Assembly: GCA_026645735.1 (NCBI GenBank)
Contig: JAPKMT010000018.1
Coordinates: forward strand, 1 to 52,847
Direction: 5' to 3'
Length of the DNA: 52,847 bases
Source of the DNA: Flexilinea sp.
GTDB lineage: Bacteria; Chloroflexota; Anaerolineae; Anaerolineales; Anaerolineaceae
Position numbers and translations under genes: made by a program. Positions within the stretch are counted from its first letter, which is position 1; the number at the start of each line of letters is the position of its first letter. Below the pieces are notes generated by a model, which worked only from the letters and a program-made list of their open reading frames with translations, was not told the origin of the DNA and searched no databases. This document shows positions 52,393-52,847 of the stretch, piece after piece.

Positions 52393-52515
52393 CAGCAATT
52401 CGAACTATGATGGGGATTTTTTATTGTTGATTTATTTTTGAGCGTAGCACAAAAATAAATCAACAATAAGATAACTCTTATTAATCAAAAGGTCGATCAA
52501 AGATCCGAATTGCTG
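52393..52515. repeat. MITE-like element, copy 7 (123 bp, reverse orientation)
   Basis: It begins CAGCAATTCGAACTATG and ends GATCCGAATTGCTG. The stem is 25 bp with one mismatch (52419-52443 with 52447-52471), with sequence unlike other copies (TTGTTGATTTATTTTTG). The AATCAAAAGG block lies on the right, so it is inserted in reverse. Flanks match at 6 of 9 positions. Its right end abuts the insertion sequence. Confidence 0.78.
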
Positions 52516-52527
52516 GGGCAAAAAAAA

Positions 52528-52576
52528 GGAAGTTCCTATAAAATTGTTTTGGTCAAAAAACACGAAAGGAACTTCC
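52528..52576 (+). promoter_or_regulatory. Inverted repeat that masks the transposase ribosome site
   Basis: GGAAGTTCCT (52528-52537) and AGGAACTTCC (52567-52576) are perfect 10-bp arms. The second arm contains the AAGGA Shine-Dalgarno of the transposase (ATG at 52578). A transcript entering from outside the element would fold and hide that site. Confidence 0.6.
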
Positions 52577-52577
52577 A

Positions 52578-52847
52578 ATGACAAAAGTTGTCAAATTTAG
52601 TATAACCATAGAAATAGAAAAAGGCCAGAGAACAAAGGCCGAATTCAAGGTTCAATCTAACAAATTTGGACAAGAAGTGAGCGAAACCATAAGACGGCTG
52701 AGCGAAATAATCAGCAAAGAGATTCTGCAAAATTATGACGATCAATTACAAAAAGAAGAAGCCAAAGGGATAAAAACAATCGGGCGTGAAACGAGAAGCG
52801 TGGGGATGGAATTTGGAGAAGTAAAAATCAAGCGGCGCGTCTACAAA
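52578..52847 (+). CDS. ISLre2-family (UPF0236) transposase, N-terminal part, truncated by window
   Basis: 90 codons in frame to the window edge. The N-terminal segment matches the UPF0236/ISLre2 pattern: a short beta start, a helix FGQEVSETIRRLSEIISKEI, then GIKTIGRETRSVGMEFGEV and KRRVYK, the conserved strand before the catalytic core. The catalytic DDE residues lie outside the window. AAGGA lies 7-8 bases before the ATG within a hairpin arm. Confidence 0.72.
   Translation, partial: MTKVVKFSITIEIEKGQRTKAEFKVQSNKFGQEVSETIRRLSEIISKEILQNYDDQLQKEEAKGIKTIGRETRSVGMEFGEVKIKRRVYK

Larger units (their letters stand above)
52516..52847 (+). mobile_element. Left part of an ISLre2-family insertion sequence, cut by the window edge
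   Basis: It includes the non-coding end and the first 90 codons of the transposase. The exact left end is not defined because the right end lies outside the window; it starts within a few bases after the MITE copy at 52515. Confidence 0.6.

Noticed and set aside
2981-52515. Dispersed palindromes as CRISPR repeats or REP sequences
   Set aside because: They are not in tandem with spacers, are about 123 bp, and have 9-bp target duplications, so a transposable element explains them better.
52393-52847. ISLre2-type element as the source of the MITE-like family
   Set aside because: Its visible end (GCAAAAAAAAGGAAGTTCC) does not match CAGYRATTCGAAAT; only the right end, outside the window, could change this.

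Overview
This window most likely comes from a low-GC, anaerobic member of the Chloroflexota (Anaerolineae-like). The assignment is inferred from gene content and not from a marker gene. The supporting features are a SpoIIIAA-like AAA/R3H protein next to tmk, a B-box zinc-finger membrane protein beside recN and nadK, a translin-family protein translationally coupled to ssb, a LysM/Thr-Pro-linker/B-domain surface protein, a sodium-pump type methylmalonyl-CoA decarboxylase, and ABC exporters with HlyD-type adaptors. No rRNA, tRNA or CRISPR array was seen. Genes are densely packed, most of them on the minus strand, often with 4-bp stop/start overlaps.

Layout. 1-3.0 kb (+): a DUF1980-like metal-associated lipid-anchored or membrane protein, a ZnuA-like lipoprotein and a glycosyltransferase/methyltransferase fusion. 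3.2-18.1 kb (-): an S9 peptidase; rho with a LysM/M23 peptidase; plsC; a thioredoxin-cyclophilin fusion; an unknown gene-R3H ATPase-tmk operon; and nadK-Bbox-recN-LysM. 18.6-23.8 kb (-): ssb-translin and the mmdA-D-C-B sodium pump operon. 24.0-28.0 kb (+): rplS with a textbook promoter and terminator, a C26 amidotransferase, a folK-folP fusion and a short GlmU-like protein. 28.3-33.6 kb (-): LUD protein, uvrC-dtd, a CDF metal exporter and a DppA-like aminopeptidase. 33.8-44.7 kb (-): an eight-gene MacB-like exporter operon with two pairs of adaptors and its own two-component system. 45.2-52.3 kb: yitT (+), then era, a GIY-YIG protein, a TyrA-like dehydrogenase, a site-2 protease and an MBOAT/SGNH acyl-transfer pair (-). 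The right edge cuts through an ISLre2-type insertion sequence.

The most unusual content is between the genes. A dispersed family of small non-coding elements, nearly always 123 bp, begins CAG and ends CTG with inverted repeats of the type CAGYRATTCGAAATWTGG, and carries a central 21-25 bp hairpin. Seven full copies were found (2981, 5066, 8856, 19774, 23795, 31522, 52393), plus shortened or fossil copies (10445, 14005, 18239, 26841, 29003, 33752). Most are flanked by 9-bp direct repeats, several of them perfect, so they behave like a MITE. The hairpin stems differ in sequence between copies but stay base-paired, so structure rather than sequence seems to be kept. The mobilising transposase is not identified.

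Regulatory structure read directly from sequence includes good sigma70-like promoters for rho, rplS, yitT and a short unit upstream of ssb, several intrinsic terminators, a long rho leader, a cluster of TGTCA half-sites upstream of ssb, and a candidate structured RNA near 18.3-18.4 kb. Functions are assigned from recognised motifs only; no database search was possible.
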